From contig OX291551.1 of the NCBI GenBank assembly GCA_946406115.1, positions 868,001 to 932,000 of the forward strand: 64,000 bases of DNA, read 5' to 3'. Source of the DNA: Apoda limacodes (taxonomy: Eukaryota; Arthropoda; Insecta; Lepidoptera; Limacodidae). Shown in pieces: positions 10,943-22,331 of the stretch (its first letter is position 1; each line of letters starts with the position of its first letter). The notes under the pieces were generated by a model. That model saw only the letters and a list, made by a program, of their open reading frames with translations. It ran no database searches and was not told where the DNA came from. Both the position numbers and the translations under genes were made by a program.

Positions 10943-12960
10943 CTATTAGCTGTGAACCAATTTATCATTTGGGTGAGGGCATTTAAAATGTTTTTTTCGT
11001 AAAACATCGAAATTTTCACCTGTTACTATTGCGTATCCGTCGTCTGCAAACATTATAAAGCTACCAGGTTCAAACAGGCTTATGAGATCGTTAACCATCA
11101 CCAGAAAGAGAAAATTTCCTGCCGCTGAGCCTTGCGGTACCGCACATTCTCCTAGTATTTTTTCGTCTGATTTAGTAATTCCTCCATCAATCGAAACTGT
11201 CTAAAATCTTTTGCTCAGAAATAAATTTTAGGGAGTTTTCCATAACACCATAATGCTCCAATCTCAGTGCTAAAAGTTTATAATCTACTGAGTCAAACGC
11301 GCGCGAGAGGTAACAAAATATGGCAGCTACTTGTTTTTTGGTTTCAAGATTTTCTAATATTTTAAACAACAATGCACCTGCTGCGTCAACTGTCGACCTG
11401 CCTTGGCGGATGCATACTGATGGTCGTGAAGTAATTTATTTTTTTCAAAATATTCTGTAAGTCTGTCTGTAACACCGAACTCAACAATTTTAGATTAAAG
11501 GCACTAACGATATAGGTCTATAGTTGGACATCTCTTCCTCATCACCTTTACCTTTATAGATAGGGCTTACTTTAACTACCTTTAATGATGATGGATAGGT
11601 GCCATCCCTCATGGATTGATTTATAGCTCACATAGAATGTCAATCACATTATTAGGCCGGGATTTCAGAACACATGTTGGCATGTCATTAAAATCTTTTG
11701 TGGTTTTGTTTTTTAATTTTTTAAAATTAGTTTTTTTTTTAGTTCTGTTACGTCAAATGGTCTAAGAGTCATTGTAGTTGATGGCATTGATATGTTTTTT
11801 AGGATGTCCATTGCTTGGTCTATGTTTGATTTATATATGAAATTTTTATTTAAACTTATATAGAAATCGTTAAATTCATTAGCTAGCTTTACAGGTTGAT
11901 TATTAGAATTCGTAAGTTTTAATTTTTAATTTTCCTTTTAATTTGCCATTTATAAAGTCATTTCGTTTTTTTTTTGCTTATTTTTATTTACCAAATTACT
12001 GTATTGATTGTAAAATTGTGATAATTCATTATTTTCCGTATACTTTTTAGTTATAGATGTAAGTTCGTCTAAAAAACTCATTTGTAGCATTAGTTCTTCG
12101 TCTACCCATATATCTTTTTTATATTTCCTTTGGTGTTTTGTCAGTGGGAAATCAAACGTTAATTTAATTTTGGACATGAAATAATTGAACTTTGTATGTG
12201 GTTCACTTGTTGTGTTAATTACAGAGTCAAAATCGCTAAGGGATAAGTCTTCCACAAAACAATGCAATCTATATTTGGATATATTGCGGCTCATTACAGG
12301 CGGTGGTGCAACTTTGTTACCATTAAATATAAGTTTTAAAATTTGGGCGTTATGGTCACTCAATCCACTTTTTATTAATTCAATCTCAAATGGACCTTTG
12401 CTTAGGTTGCTGTACATATGATCGAAACAGGTTTTACTTGTTTCCGTAATTCTAGTAGGTGAAATATATAAGGGCCTCAAATTGTACAATAATAATAGAT
12501 CTAGTAGTTGGCGTTTTTTTACAGAGTTTTTCAGGATATTAAAATCACCAACTAATACAGTCGTGTATTTTATAGGTATACTGTATATCAACCTATACAA
12601 CATAGCTTCTAAGCATTCTGTACACTTTTTGAAACTCGATGTGTACAAACATAATACAATTATACGATACTCATATAGATCACTCCGGATACTTCAACAT
12701 CTAATTCACATGACATTTCTGACAAATTCTATGTCTATTTTTATACATTTAATACCATTGGCAACATAAATACATGTTCCGCCATGTTGATGTTGTGTAC
12801 AGAAGTAATTTCCTAGGTAATAATTCATAACATATATTTGTTTTATCTCATAGTTCTTTAACCAATGTTCTGAAAAACAAAGTATTTCGGGATTGTTGTT
12901 TGTTTGTAGAAATCTTTCTAAGGACGTTACTTTGCTGTCTAATTTTCTTATATTTTGGTG
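10943..12960 (-). pseudogene. LINE C ORF2, 5' part (endonuclease and reverse transcriptase fingers/palm)
   Basis: On the minus strand, the endonuclease begins near 12960 with LERFLQTNNNPEILCFSEHW. It continues with QHGGTCIYV, a 232-codon open frame (12648-11950) with TTVLVGDFNI, SPTRITETSKTCFDHMYSN and SGLSDHNAQIL, and then the linker QRKYKKDIWVDEELMLQMSF. The reverse transcriptase follows: AIFCYLSRAFDSVDYKLL (about 11330-11270), AVPQGSAAGNFLFLVMVNDL (about 11130-11080) and FADDGYAIV (about 11045-11020). It stops abruptly at MINWFTANS next to the LINE B tail. Jockey/CR1-type. The 232-codon frame is intact; the rest carries frameshifts. The missing C-terminal half matches the start of 2036-2740. 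Confidence 0.8.
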
Positions 12961-13039
12961 TAATATATTTAAAGTAGTTTTACATATATTTAAACAATTA
13001 TTAGTATTGCTCTTTTTTTATGTTTATTACTAACTAAAT

Positions 13040-13840
13040 GATTTTGTTTTTATTAGACGAGAAGAAATTTGTTGTAAGCAGTTTGTGTTCCAATTGATAT
13101 TTTTTGAGTATTCTTTACCTTTTTTACAATTTCTGCATATGAACACAACTTATAAGTCAAAAAAGTTTTTTCATAGATTAATTCTAATATATTTTGAAAC
13201 AGAAAAAATGCGAGGTCAGTGATGCTGAAACAATAGTTCATTAAATGTAACAGATTAAGATATTTTACGTGAGAGTATTGATTACAGTAAAATTTTATTA
13301 ATTCATTTAATTTTAATTCACTGAGATGCGGATTGTTGGTTACTATTCGGTACTATTACATTTGTATTTTGTAGTTGGCTTAGGTAAAAACTTAAAGCAC
13401 TGCAAAAACGTGCTGGATTTTTTTCATTTTTTCGACATAGTATTATAACATAATCACTTTTATTAAGAGTAGACTTTACACATCAGCATTCGGTTTATAC
13501 CATGTGGTCACTTGACATTGTTCTTTTTTCAATAATTGCGACGATATTTTTCCTAAACCACGGCCTTGCTTATCGCAGAATAACACAACACGTTGAGTTA
13601 CAAACATGATGGAAATCGTTTTCATTAGAGCTATTGGTTGGAGGTTCACATAAAGATTGATTATTATTATTTGTTTCTTGTATATCATCGTTTAGTCCAC
13701 TATTTAAAACTTGAGATTCGTTTAACATCATCTGGTGAGTCATCATTTTGTATTTGGGATTCCAAGCATTGATTTTCACATTCCATATTGAGGATAACAC
13801 CGTTGGAGGTATCTCTCTATATATAAATATATACATATAT
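13040..13840 (-). pseudogene. LINE C ORF1 remnant (possible esterase-like gag)
   Basis: Upstream (minus strand) of the LINE C endonuclease are ORF1-like pieces. One is a polar N-terminus with MMTHQMMLNESQVLNSG. Next is VVLFCDKQGRGLGKISSQLL with CQVTTWYKPNADV, continuing after a +1 frameshift as STLNKSDYVIILCRKN and ALSFYLSQLQNTNVIV. Last is SITDLAFFLFQNILELIYEK. The D-x-QGRGLG block followed by a KPNA and an 'IIL' core recalls the SGNH-esterase-like ORF1 proteins of CR1/jockey LINEs. The catalytic residues cannot be confirmed by eye. Several stops are present. Confidence 0.5.
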
Positions 13841-14317
13841 ACAACAATTGCTCGTTTAAAGGTATTAGATAAAGCAAATTAACAATGCTTTTATTTTACA
13901 CTGATATCGTAGGTACATTATTTGATCGATAAATCGCAACGCTCATTTTGCAACCACTGCACTGTTTGAATAATATAAAAAGATTTTGAATCGTACAACC
14001 GTAGGTTTGCGGAACAAATAAGTGATTATTATAAAAAATAATGTTAGATTGATTGAGAGAGACAAGACACTAAATTTCAATTATTAGTTATTTTTATCCT
14101 AATAAATAGACCATAGTAGAGTCGCACACACCGTCTACGTGAATACTTCCTGATGGTGTGCGAAACTGCGTCCAATAAAAATGATTAATACGTAGGTACC
14201 TGATCTAAAACTCTCGAAAATCTTAAACCCGTAATTATAAGTATTGAACATAACAATGGCATATTTCAGCTTAACACACTATTAAGTATTGTATTATATA
14301 GTCTATGCTATTAGAGA
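13841..14317. other. No gene recognised
   Basis: AT-rich sequence between LINE C's 5' end and a LINE 3'-end fragment; no coding signal. Confidence 0.45.
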
Positions 14318-14726
14318 GATGGCTGATTCATGTGTCATACTCGTGAACGGGTCGCCTGTGGAGGCTGGTCTGCTCTAGCAAACTTCTTTGTATTCTTAGT
14401 ATTTAGTCTTACTTTTTTGTTTTGTTTATTAATACTGTAAGACATTGATTATTTCTTAGTGATGAATACATAAACTGTCTTTTGTTTATATTAGATACTT
14501 TTTTATGTTGTGCTTGTGCTTTATATTTCATGTTTTTTTATGTTTGTAATGGAAAGTGTCCTTTTATGATAGGGAGGGCATTTTCCAATATTTTAATTGG
14601 ACGCTGTAAGAGAAAGGGAGAAAAGAAATGCCCTTGCTAAGTTTCTTACGTACCGATGGCGTAGTGACATTCATAAGTGCTCAATTATTGTAGCCTAAAC
14701 TGAATAAATTATATTGAATTTGAATT
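14318..14726 (+). mobile_element. LINE 3' end fragment (UTR only)
   Basis: Positions 14318-14396 (GATGGCTGATTCATGTGTCA...CTTTGTATTC) recur at 33429-33507. The fragment ends in CTGAATAAATTATATTGAATTTGAATT, a polyadenylation signal plus the TTGAATTTGAATT terminus also seen at the LINE ends near 18310 and 34115. This supports a 5'-truncated LINE of the same broad group. Confidence 0.55.
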
Positions 14727-14869
14727 AGAGAATAATTCATAAGAGTATATAGCTGTGATCATAATGTGAAAAACACTTCGGACGGTTTTCTCGATTACAA
14801 TAAAGGCAAACACTTCTAGCAGTTGTTATCATTGTAAGTAAAAACTAGTTTCAATATAAGTATGAAAAT

Positions 14870-15185
14870 GATAACGTTTTACCTACGTATCGGTGACAAC
14901 TGACAACATATCGTGACCAAGGTGTAACCCAGTTTCGGTGCGGAACTGCAAATTGGCAAAGTGTTATCGCTTGGTCTTGGTACCGCGTTCCGAGAACCGC
15001 GACGACGTTGCGACACCTGTGACATTACGACGCCTGCGACGTTGCAACACCTACGATATTTTCGTCCAGCTCCTGGATTAAACAACGACGCTGTTCGCTT
15101 TTTTTTTATCAGAAATCGACAAAATTCATTACTGCCCGCTTCAGGAGCGGGAGCAAACACGCACTTTGCTCTCGCCTAGTGACGA
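14870..15185. other. Locally GC-rich segment, unassigned
   Basis: More GC- and CpG-rich than its neighbours. It contains a 72-codon plus-strand frame (14961-15179) and a 93-codon minus frame. Neither resembles a family I recognise, and the near-repeated triplet-like phrase around 15000-15050 suggests low complexity. It may be a non-coding repeat. Confidence 0.3.
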
Positions 15186-15934
15186 ACCAATAAATTTTTT
15201 GATGTTTGCTGTCGCACAGCTGATCTAAGTTTTTCGTAATTATCAATTTTAAATTTTGTTTATCTCTGTAAAATTAAACCCAATTCTAATCTCAAATTGC
15301 AAACTTAAAAACTTATGATGATGAGAAATTAATTGTAAAAAAAGTTATAAATTGTTATTTAAACATCCAGGATGTCAGGATTTATTAGTAAACAAGGTCA
15401 ACGACACTAATTTGAATTTAATGTTTATTTTTTCCAAAAATAACAAAAACTACTTACGATAAACAAGGTATTTGTTATAATATTGTATTTATCAAGTCAA
15501 TAAATGTTATTGTATCGGTCTGTTCTTAGCCTTCTAAACAGAAACACAGTAGTAATTTAATTTGGTTTTCGGCATAGGATTCTTACGTCAACTCCTCAAA
15601 TATTAAAAAAAACACAAAAGGTAAAATATTTTTAAATAATACGTACCGCCCTTCCCGCTCATCATAAATGCGCGCGCAATACTTGATAATTATTTTGCTG
15701 CCACGTTATTTTCAAACTGCGATATATCCTAAGATATTCATTGAAATCGAATGATGAACAGGGCAATTTTGTAATAAATTTAATGCTTGTGATATATAAC
15801 GTATTTATTTGGATAAAGATTAATATCATGTTTATAAAAACACCTTCACAAATAATGCATTATTTTAGAACAAATATGGTAAGCATAAAAACGGTTATAG
15901 TGAGCCAATCTTAAAATATAGACATATGCAGTGC
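15186..15934. other. No gene recognised
   Basis: AT-rich sequence with no open frame of note. Confidence 0.4.
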
Positions 15935-16234
15935 CGGATTTTTTTTTAGAACTTTTATAGGGGAACAATTCTGTCATACATAATTTTTGCTAAACTCTAA
16001 CCGTTTACGCAGCGCACGCTGCGGAAGCTCTCAAAAGGATAAAAAAACCCCAATTTTGAAACATTTTTCATTAGTGCTCCGCTTTAAATGTGTTAGCGTG
16101 ATGATATATAGCCTATAACCTTCCTCGATAAATGGGCTATCCAACACTGAAAGAATTTTTTAAATCCGACCAGTAGTTCCTGAGATTAGCGCGTTTTAAC
16201 AAGCAAACTCTTCAGCTTTATATATTATTATAGA
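15935..16234 (-). mobile_element. Helitron-like non-autonomous element, 5' end
   Basis: Read on the minus strand, it starts ATCTATAATAATATATAAAG, then a conserved body: GAAGAGTTTG, GCGCTAATCTCAGGAACTAC, AGCCCATTTATCGAGGAAGG, TATATATCATCACGCTA. A 5' TC followed by a TATA(C/A)TAATAT block is the Helitron-like start shared with 33512-33716 and 35630-35917. The minus-strand 3' boundary near 15935 is uncertain and no clear CTAG end is seen. Confidence 0.5.
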
Positions 16235-16404
16235 TATTTATAGGACAAAGAGGAAATATGAAATATGAACAAAAATCAATCAGCTGAAACCATCAAAAAT
16301 CAGAGTTTGTTAAATGTTAAACAAATTATTGTGTTCAGTATGACTCAATATTTACACCGAAGACTGTCTTAGTTAACAAAAGTATATGTTTTAGTGATTG
16401 GGCT

Positions 16405-18115
16405 ACTGTGGGATAGAAGTAGAAAACGATTGTGCGAACTATATAGCGAGAGAAAATGTAATATGAGTGTGAAGTTGAATAATTATGTCAAAAACTATTC
16501 TATATTGTTTAAAGTTTTCTAAGTGAAAAGACTAAAAACAGTAGTGATAATATAAAAGCTACTTGGAATATTATTATCACTGGAAAATCTAAACTCCATA
16601 AAACTGAATATTGCCTAGAGGTTGATGAGACTATTTTTAGTTCAGGAGTTCTTTTTGGATATTCCAGTCTCTACGTCTCTACTGCTAACTGCTAACTCAC
16701 TGAACTCTGCTCCATTATTAACAGAGGCACTGTTAAAAGAAACTGTAAAAGAAAACACAAAAGATTGTAGATTTACACATGTAAACCATTAATTTAGTTA
16801 TAAAAGCATTCTACTCATTTAAATTAAAAACAACGTTGACCGGGGCCATTCTGTTACCCTCTGGTAAAATCTATTATTTCAGTTATTGCTCCCTAACTAG
16901 CTTTGATATTAAATGTATTGAGTGTGGTATATTTCTTGATTTCATGAAGTACAGTAAAGTTATACATATATTTAAATCAGGTAGTACTAGTTACCTGTCT
17001 AACTTTAGACCAATTTCTATACTGACTGTTTTCAGTTTTTTTTTTAAACTGATCTTGTATCAATTATATTGTATTCACTTTAGTTTACTGCTAACTTGTA
17101 AACAGTTTGGATTTACAAGGGATCGTTCAATAACCGATGCTGGTGTTGAACTTATCCAGCACATATTTAATGCTTCGGAAGACTCAATGGATGCCTTGGG
17201 TGTTTTCTGTGATCTATCTTACATTACAAAACTATGGTTTAAGAGTACTGCTCTTAAACTAATTAGCTCGGATTTTACATAATAGAATTCAGACAGTTGA
17301 CATAAATGGGAATCGCTCCCTTGAATCAAACATTAAAGTTGGTGTTCCACAGGGTTCCATTCTTGGGCCATTCCTATTTCTTATATACATTAATGATCTG
17401 CCTATGGTTGTTTGCAGAAGCAGATAACTTTTATTCAAACTTAAAAGACGCGAACCTATTTTAAAGAATGTTAACAACTGTCTGAATTAAGTTTTCCCCT
17501 GGTTTAACACAAATAGTTTACTCATAAATAGCAAGAAAACCAACTGAATAAATTTTTTAACACTAAATTTCAGTCAGGTAAGAACCAGTGTATTTATAGA
17601 CGGGGAGTTGTTAGATATTGTAGATAATACAGTATTCTTAGGTATTACCTTAGACTTGAAAGCTTAAGTGGGGCCCACATATAGCTAAATTGGCGAATAG
17701 GCTTAGTTCTGCAGCGTTCGCGGTTAAAAAGATTTGTCAACTTACGGACGAAGCGACTGCCCGGATAGTATACTTTTTTTTAATGGCTACTTTCATAGCG
17801 TGATGTCCTACGGTATTTCACTATGAAGACACGCAGCTGATAATTAAACAATCTTTTTGCTGCAGAAGAGGGCTGTTGGAGCAATTTATAATCTATTCCA
17901 TAGACACTTTTTAACAGATAAATTTAAGGAAATCAAAGTCCTAACATTACCGTCTCAGTATATATTAGATGACAGTTTTAAAAAGACTAGCGATATTCAT
18001 AATCGTAATTCTCGACATAGACACAAAATTGCTCTGATCCACACAAGGCTTAAAGAAAAAGATATTTTTTTAAAGACAATGTTTCCGTTTTTATACAATT
18101 AAAGACTACCTTGAT
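16405..18115 (+). pseudogene. LINE D reverse transcriptase remnant
   Basis: A 5'-truncated LINE ORF2. It starts in the endonuclease-RT linker (RSRKRLCELYSERKCN, then GKSKLHKTEYCLEVD near 16590-16640). The longest frame (16836-17282) carries MKYSKVIHIFKSGSTSYLSN, FRPISILTVFS and CKQFGFTRDRSITDAGVEL. Then come [20 protein letters not shown] and [19 protein letters not shown] (17300-17410). The region of the catalytic YADD is missing after LPMVVCRSR. The C-terminal SVMSYGISL and IFLLQKRAVGAIYNLF (17800-17900) blocks are kept, and it ends at 18100. Many stops. Family resembles LINEs C and E. Confidence 0.8.
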
Positions 18116-18332
18116 GACAAAAATGCATGATTCAATACTTTTTTGTTATCATAATTTACTTGATAATTTGTATTAATTAATTAAAATTATAAGAGCGACT
18201 GCTGGAGAGTTTCTTTCGCCGTTTCTTCTCACCAGAACGTCATTTTGACTTCGAAACGATAGTTACTAGTAACTTACAGTTCAAAAAAGTGATATGATAT
18301 CCTATTTGAGAAATAAAGCATTTGAATTTGAA
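18116..18332 (+). repeat. LINE D 3' UTR
   Basis: Includes GAGCGACTGCTGGAGAGTTT and ends GAAATAAAGCATTTGAATTTGAAT. It thus shares the AATAAA plus TTTGAATTTGAAT terminus of the fragments at 14701 and 34105. Confidence 0.65.
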
Positions 18333-18616
18333 TATGGGCGGCGATATGTTGAATTTTTATCAAAGCTGTGATTATCGTGATTTCATTTTAAGAAGTTATT
18401 TGTTTTCAATATACGGAGCTTCATATTATCCACTCGTGCGCAATACATCAAATGAATCATTTCGTGACGCGTAACTATGACTAGTATGTTGTTATCATAT
18501 CTGAGTATTAGGAACTCTTTTACGACACGTCACCCAGACACTTATCACCTCAGTAATTACACACAGGCATCTTCATATTACTTTGTGTGTCGGTAATAGA
18601 TCTAAACAAAACATAC

Positions 18617-18760
18617 CTGACTGAGATCCATGTCGATGTGAGGCTCCGGGGATCCGAGACGGCCGGCCTGCCAGCGCCAGGGAGGAAGGCGCAGGGCTGA
18701 CACAGACACCGACGCTCTCAAGATGTAGACACTTTTACGGAAAAGGGTTATTGTTACACT
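18617..18760 (-). promoter_or_regulatory. Candidate first exon with 5-codon coding start and splice donor
   Basis: On the minus strand, ATGGATCTCAGTCAG (18631-18617, Met-Asp-Leu-Ser-Gln) is followed directly by GTATGTTTTG, a near-ideal splice donor. The start has a good context (GAC before ATGG). The upstream leader is GC-rich (18720-18640), unlike the neighbourhood. A TTCAGTG sequence at about 18757, close to the arthropod initiator TCAGT, could be the transcription start. No repeat family is recognised here. This could be the 5' end of a host gene running leftward, but no second exon is visible. Confidence 0.3.
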
Positions 18761-19395
18761 GAACAACAACAACAAACAACTAGCCGAAGAGCTACAAAGG
18801 GTTTGTCAGTTGGTCAGTCTCAAGCTTCATCACCGACCCCCTCCGCACCGCAAACCTTCCAAGCACTTACTCAATTAATTGCTATCATTTGAATATTTTA
18901 AAGTTTTCTAGAACTATTTCTGTCTTACAAACTGTTTTAAACACATTAATTTTGCACTTTATACAGGGTTATAGGATAGTATATATTTTTAGTAAGATCA
19001 GAACTGAAAACTGTGTGTGTAGGTACGACTATCGCAGTGTCAGGAGTTTGGGTCTCTTTGTTCGGAGATGGTGTAAGGAACGATCCGAGCGGTAGTGAGG
19101 TCGCGGGGCCCACGTCGCGAACGGCAATCGGTGACTGAACTGGACACCTGTGCCTGGGTCGCTGATTACACTGTTTGTTCTCGATACCAGATATCAGAGC
19201 GAGGAAGTTATCGTAAGCAAATAGCTTGCGAACAGACAGGTAGACACGAGTCTCTCGTGTGTCAGTTACACATTTTCATAAATCCAAGCTGACAATTTGT
19301 TTAAAAAATTTGTGAAACATAATATATATATATATAATTTTAAATATGGCCGTCTTTCCACGGATTTTCTTGGTAGTTTATATATATCGATGCTT
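18761..19395. other. No gene recognised; moderately GC-rich
   Basis: Two adjacent plus frames (18889-19095 and 19095-19292, 65-68 codons) show no family resemblance. A short TA microsatellite lies at 19323-19336. Confidence 0.35.
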
Positions 19396-19680
19396 TCCTA
19401 CTATAATATCATAAATGAAAGTTTGGATGTGTGTTACTCAATCATGCTTGAACCACTGGAGGGATCGAGATGAAACTTGGCACACATATAGGTTAGATTA
19501 GGAAATAGGACATAGGCTACTTTTTATTCCGAAAAATGGCAAAATTTCCTAGGAGAATAACTATAACCGAGCTCAAACAAACTATAGCTACAGCTAACTT
19601 TATTATTACCAAACTTTGTTAGTAGTCTACGCCAATAACCGAATTTATAGCGGGCGGAGCCGCTAGCAAAATCTTGTAAC
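19396..19680 (+). mobile_element. Helitron-like repeat, copy 1 of a tandem pair
   Basis: Starts TCCTACTATAATATCATAAA. Then come ACTCAATCATGCTTGAACCA, GAAACTTGGCACACATATAG and ACATAGGCTACTTTTTATTC. It ends in GGGCGGAGCCGCTAGCAAAA. The GC-rich palindrome GCGG..GGAGCCGC near the 3' end fits a Helitron terminal hairpin. The terminal CTAG is degraded here. Confidence 0.55.
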
Positions 19681-19962
19681 ATTATAAATGCGAAAATTTG
19701 GATATTTCTTACTCAATCACGCTTTGGGATAAAACTTGGTACACATAGAGGTAAGATACGGGAGAAGGACATAGACTACTTTTTTTATCCCGAAAAATTT
19801 AAAAGTTCCAGCGAATGTAACTATAACCAAAATTCACTTAAACGATCTATAGTTGAAATCAGTTTGCAATACCAAACTTCTTTAGTATAATCAAGGAGTT
19901 GCCGTAAGCATACCACGCCGATAGCCAAATTTAGGGCGGGTGGAGCCGCTGGCAAAAACTAG
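19681..19962 (+). mobile_element. Helitron-like repeat, copy 2 of a tandem pair
   Basis: Head-to-tail copy of the preceding repeat: ATTATAAATGCGAAAATTTG at the start, ACTTGGTACACATAGAGGTA in the body, and GGGCGGGTGGAGCCGCTGGC then CTAG (19959-19962) at the end. The hairpin-plus-CTAG end is the Helitron signature. Confidence 0.55.
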
Positions 19963-20037
19963 CAAACAAATAATTATGCAATAGGCAGATGAACAATATA
20001 ACATTTTTTTTATTCTTTAATTGACACCAAAAAGGAA

Positions 20038-20160
20038 TAACAATTTTTATTTTATGCACACCCGTGCCAAAAGGGGTTACAATTGTTATTTCATGTACAC
20101 CTGCGCCAAAGAGGGTTACAATTTGTTATTTTATGTATATCTATGCCAAAAGGGGTTTCT
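20038..20160 (+). repeat. 39-bp tandem repeat, three imperfect copies
   Basis: Three units of 39 bp built on TTATTTTATGTACACCTGYG followed by CCAAAAGGGGTTACAA. As 39 is divisible by three, one frame stays open for 62 codons; this is a by-product of the repeat, not evidence of a gene. Confidence 0.65.
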
Positions 20161-20525
20161 TTTATTTAAAAGTTTTCAAACAAATCTTATATATTTAACT
20201 TGTGATTGAAAATCGGAACAAAATCTTAAGGATAGTAAAAAAACTTTTCTATGTAATATATATATTATATAAATACCTTTTGATAATTATATTATACTTT
20301 TGATATACAAGGGGCATAAGTTAACTACATGGCGCTTTCTTGGTTTTTACCAACGCTTCCTACCAACCAACCAACGATATCTATGTAAAATTCAACACTA
20401 ATTTAATTTCAGTAAGAGCTGTTAGGAGCTCCTCATATGAAGTATCTGAAGTCCTATTGTGCAAAATATATGAGTCTTAACAGTTTTAACACAACTTTCC
20501 CAACATGACCCAAAGTTTTTTTTTT
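20161..20525. other. AT-rich spacer
   Basis: No coding signal. It adjoins the poly(A)-side (left) end of the minus-strand LINE A copy; the T run at about 20516-20527 is that element's poly(A) tail in reverse. Confidence 0.45.
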
Positions 20526-22331
20526 TAATATCACTATGGTGGCGTAGGCTTGCTACGGTCCGCCTGATGGTAAGCGGTCACCGTAGCCTATGGACGCTTG
20601 CAACACCAAGGGCAACACACACGCGATGCCGACCCTTCAGAAATAGAATAACTTCTTTCTTGAAGAACCCCATACTGTAGTCCTTAGAGAAAACCCGGGA
20701 CAAAGTTTCTCTGAAACAGCACTGTACGCGACCATTTAGGTTCTAAAGTGTGAGAATGAATTCCCTGCCGATAGCGAGCGGTGCGACGGTAGAAAGAAGC
20801 TGTGGGCATCATTTCGAACTATTCCTCAGAACATAACCCATTGTACAAGCGGTAGAACACACACAGGGAGTCAAAGTCTCTTCTCAGACTTATAGGTTCA
20901 ATACGGCAAGTGAGGCTGGAATAGTCGACAATTCTCACAGCCCGTCGTTGAACCGAGTCAAAAGGGCCAAGCTGGTATCCGGGTGTACCCGCCCAGAGAT
21001 GGCAGCAGTACTCCATATAGGGCCGAATTCGCGACTTGTAAAGCAGTAACCTCTGCCCCGTACTGCCTTGCTTTGTTGAGTACACCTAGTTTTTCAGACG
21101 CCAGCTTCACCTTGTCTTGCAAATGATCTCGAAACTGATCATCTCCGGAGACGTCAACGCCAAGGATCCCAATGCTCTTGGAGATGGAGAGGGGTGTGTT
21201 CTGGAATTGTGGGACTACAGTGAATTGGGTTTTCTTAGCGGTGAATGCGCAAACTTGTGTCTTTTTAGGGTTGAATCGGACCAAGTTTACCCGTCAGAGA
21301 CCATGGACAGTGTGGTCTCGATTTGAGACACAAGTTCTCCGCGGTTTTCCTTCACAACGGAACGAGGGATGTTTGCACGACCCGTGTAATAAGCGTCTCC
21401 AGTACTGTCATCTGCATAGCAATGCATGTTGTTGATGTCCAACATGACATTGATATGCAGTAGAAACAGCGTAGGAGATAGCACAGAGCCTTACGGGACA
21501 CCAGTATTAATGTCCATGCTATCAGAGCAACAACCTTCAACTACGGTTCATATGCGTCTGCCGGACAAAAAGCTAGCCACCCATTTGCACAAACCCTCGG
21601 GCACTCCGTAAGATGGCAACTTCGATAAAAGACCCCGGTGCCAGACCCGATCGAACGCCTTCGCTATGTCCAGGATACATGCCAATGCCTCCCCCTGACT
21701 CTGAATGGCTAGTGCCCATCGGTGTGTGAGATACACTAGAAGGTCACCAGTCGAGCGACGGCGGCGAAAGCCATATTGACGGTCACTGACCAGGTCGTGT
21801 ACTTCTAGGTATCTTAGAAGCTATGTGTTTATCAGACGCTCCATCACCTTGGAGAGGAGAGAGGTAATAGCTATAGGCCTGTAATTGGATGGATCTGATC
21901 TATCGCCCTTTTTGGGCACCAGGCGCACATTCGCAGTCAGTCATTTAAGTCCAATAAGACGGAAATTGCCTAGTGTGGTAGGAAAGCGCGAAGAGGCACG
22001 TGAGTACAGGACACAACTCAGGAGCACACTACTTAAGCACCACTGTTGGTATACCGTCTGGCCCACTCAATGCCCACCGGACCTCCCGCTGTGTTATGGA
22101 GATTTCCGGCATGGTCTTACCGCACCACGGTATAGTAGGTGGTACAGCGCCTTCATCGTTCATATTCGAGGTTGAAGCAAAGATACTGCCCAGAAAATCG
22201 GCTTTCTCTTTAACACTATGGGCCAAGTCCCCATCGGTCTTTCGCAGTGGTGGTAACGACGACTGGCAAAAATTCCCTTCGTCAGCTTTGGCAAGCGACC
22301 AAAAAGCATGACTCCCAGAAGGATAGCTCGC
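20526..22331 (-). pseudogene. LINE A second copy, 5'-truncated reverse transcriptase
   Basis: On the minus strand it starts at LASYPSGSHAFWSLAKADEG (22330), about residue 390 of the family ORF2. It includes AHSVKEKADFLGSIFAS, EGAVPPTIPWCGKTMPEIS, LDIAKAFDRVWHRG (about 21670), MHCYADDST (about 21425), QRLLLYKSRIRPYMEYCCHL (about 21040) and the 3' end TACCATCAGGCGGACCGTAG near 20585-20565. It keeps about 10 codons after AHS-KEKA that copy 1 has lost, and Trp where copy 1 has a stop. The catalytic YADD is intact. Several frameshifts remain. It abuts LINE B in head-to-head orientation. Confidence 0.88.

Noticed and set aside
12185..12769. Plus-strand frames of 78 and 95 codons
   Set aside because: Antisense shadows of the LINE C endonuclease frame.
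14961..15179. 72-codon frame with Arg/Pro/Thr runs
   Set aside because: Overlaps a 93-codon antisense frame in GC-rich low-complexity DNA; no family resemblance.
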